The notes beneath the pieces are model-generated. The model saw only the letters and a program-made list of their open reading frames with translations, searched no databases and had not been told where the DNA came from. This document shows, piece by piece, positions 5,010-6,036 of a stretch of 6,036 nt of DNA. Source of the DNA: JBEKZQ01 sp049509675 (GTDB taxonomy: Bacteria; Planctomycetota; Planctomycetia; Pirellulales; Thermoguttaceae); assembly GCA_049509675.1 (NCBI GenBank), contig JBEKZQ010000393.1, forward strand, positions 1 to 6,036. The letters run 5' to 3'. The number at the start of each line of letters is the position of its first letter. Position 1 is the stretch's first letter. The position numbers and the translations under genes are program-made.

Positions 5010-5858
5010 ATGGCCGGCAAGGCCGCCTTCGATACCACGCCCATCGCGCGCGTCAAATCGTACTGGGACCGGCGCCCGTGCAATATCCGGCACTCGCGGA
5101 AGCCGCTGGGAACGCGGGACTATTTCGACGAGGTCGAGGCGCGGAAATACCGGGTCGAACCGCACATCCCGCAGTTCGCCGACTTCCCCCGCTGGAACGG
5201 CAAGCACGTGCTGGAAATCGGTTGCGGCATCGGCACCGACACCATCAATTTCGCCCGGCACGGGGCACAGGTCACGGCCGTCGATCTGTCGGACGAGTCG
5301 CTGGCCGTGGCCAAGAAGCGCTGTGAAGTGTTTGGCCTGGGCGAGCGGATCACGTTTCTGCGCGGCGACGCCGAGGAATTGACGCAGTTCGTGCCGCGCC
5401 GCCGCTACGACTTGATCTATTCGTTCGGCGTGATCCATCACACGCCGCACCCGGACAGCGTTTTCCAGCAAATCCGCCTGTTGAGCGATGCCGATACCAC
5501 GCTCAAAATCATGCTCTACCATCGCCGCTGCTGGAAAGTGCTTGGCATCCTGGCCCGCAGCGGCGGCCGATTCTGGCAGTTGGACCAACTGATCGCCCGG
5601 TACTCCGAGGCGCAGACCGGCTGCCCGGTGACGTATGCCTACACGCGTGGCGGACTGCGGCGGATGCTGGAAAGCCACGGATTCCGCGTGACGCAGATTG
5701 CCGTGGACCACATCTTCCCGTATCGCATCGCCGACTACGTCCAGTATCGCTATGTGAAGGAGTGGTATTTCCGCTGGATGCCGCGGCCGTTGTTCGGCGC
5801 GTTGGAGCGCCGCTTCGGCTGGCACTTGCTGGCCACGGCCACGGGAGGCGGCCCATAA
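5010..5858 (+). CDS. Class I SAM-dependent methyltransferase, substrate unknown
   Basis: The 282-residue product has a Rossmann-type SAM-binding fold. Motif I is VLEIGCGIGTDT (67-78), the acidic residue that holds the ribose is D92 in AVDLSDES, and GDAEEL (119-124) corresponds to the adenine-contacting loop. YDLIYSFGVIHHTPHP (133-148) is the motif IV/post region of the UbiE-like (Methyltransf_11/25) group. An N-terminal segment, YWDRRPCNIRHS (18-29), precedes the fold and probably forms a substrate lid. The C-terminal part (about 160-282) is rich in aromatic and Arg residues; no membrane segment is evident. The gene starts 29 nt after def and ends 15 nt before fmt, so it is probably cotranscribed with both. 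Small molecules, lipids or proteins are all possible substrates, and the sequence does not decide between them. Confidence 0.87.
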   Translation: MAGKAAFDTTPIARVKSYWDRRPCNIRHSRKPLGTRDYFDEVEARKYRVEPHIPQFADFPRWNGKHVLEIGCGIGTDTINFARHGAQVTAVDLSDESLAVAKKRCEVFGLGERITFLRGDAEELTQFVPRRRYDLIYSFGVIHHTPHPDSVFQQIRLLSDADTTLKIMLYHRRCWKVLGILARSGGRFWQLDQLIARYSEAQTGCPVTYAYTRGGLRRMLESHGFRVTQIAVDHIFPYRIADYVQYRYVKEWYFRWMPRPLFGALERRFGWHLLATATGGGP

Positions 5859-5873
5859 CCCAGGGTCAAGGAA

Positions 5874-6036
5874 ATGCGTCTGATCATGCTGGCTACCGGC
5901 CCGTTCGCGGTGCCGACGTTCCGTGAGCTCTACCAGACGCGCCACGCGGTGGTGGCGTTGGTCACCGGTCCGTTGCGCACACATCGCGGCAAAGAGCTGC
6001 CTCCCACGAGCGCTCTGCGGGAAATCGCCCGCTCGT
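5874..6036 (+). CDS. fmt: Methionyl-tRNA formyltransferase, 5' part (cut by window edge)
   Basis: The open frame runs 54 codons to the window edge without a stop. It reads MRLIMLATGPFAVPTFREL and continues VVALVTGPLRTHRGKELPP, matching the start of Fmt, where the first strand leads to the xGTxxFAVP loop that lines the 10-formyltetrahydrofolate site. Fmt formylates Met-tRNA for initiation, and the gene commonly neighbours def. ATG 5874 follows CAGGG (5861-5865) by 8 nt and AAGGA (5868-5872) by only 1 nt; ATG 5886 is possible but would remove the first four residues of the first strand. The usual QPDRPxGRGKK segment is replaced by GPLRTHRGKE, so it is divergent. The active-site Asn, His and Asp lie beyond the window, so activity cannot be judged. 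Confidence 0.85.
   Translation, partial: MRLIMLATGPFAVPTFRELYQTRHAVVALVTGPLRTHRGKELPPTSALREIARS

Noticed and set aside
4896..5984. 362-aa open frame on the minus strand over the methyltransferase and fmt start
   Set aside because: It overlaps two genes with clear motifs and ribosome binding sites, and its own translation shows no recognisable domain.

Overview
The window is GC-rich bacterial DNA with five complete genes and one gene cut off by the right edge. Several signs point to a planctomycete, probably of the Pirellulales type: intergenic heptamer arrays, a GGGGACAGGCCCC-type hairpin, a CCCCTCTCCC palindrome between genes, and the sequence style of the peptide deformylase and formyltransferase. 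No rRNA or taxonomic marker gene is present, so this assignment is inference from memory.

Left half (7-3413): metE (cobalamin-independent methionine synthase, minus strand) and a stand-alone homocysteine S-methyltransferase of the MetH N-terminal type (plus strand) are transcribed away from each other. The 236-bp gap between their start codons is the most structured part of the window. It holds two back-to-back sigma70-like promoters whose -35 boxes overlap on the same bases (2468-2474). The predicted metE leader is filled by three successive tandem arrays (4 + 7 + 7 units), each of a different 7-bp unit. The CTGAAAA heptamer array next to the metE start also occurs, in the same orientation relative to transcription, next to the start of the divergent gene. 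Both genes make methionine from homocysteine, so the region looks like a shared control point for methionine synthesis.

Middle (3414-4395): a small exported von Willebrand factor A protein with a complete metal-ion-dependent adhesion site lies on the minus strand, convergent with the homocysteine methyltransferase. It is followed by a 246-bp gap with two palindromic, REP-like elements and a TATAAT box ahead of def.

Right half (4396-6036): def (peptide deformylase), a class I SAM-dependent methyltransferase of unknown substrate, and the 5' end of fmt (methionyl-tRNA formyltransferase) run on the plus strand with gaps of 29 and 15 nt, probably as one operon. Def and Fmt remove and add the formyl group of initiator methionine. 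The methyltransferase between them is the unexplained member.

I see no CRISPR array, tRNA, rRNA, transposase gene or phage gene. The most unusual observation is the heptamer-array leader of metE with its matching half at the divergent gene.
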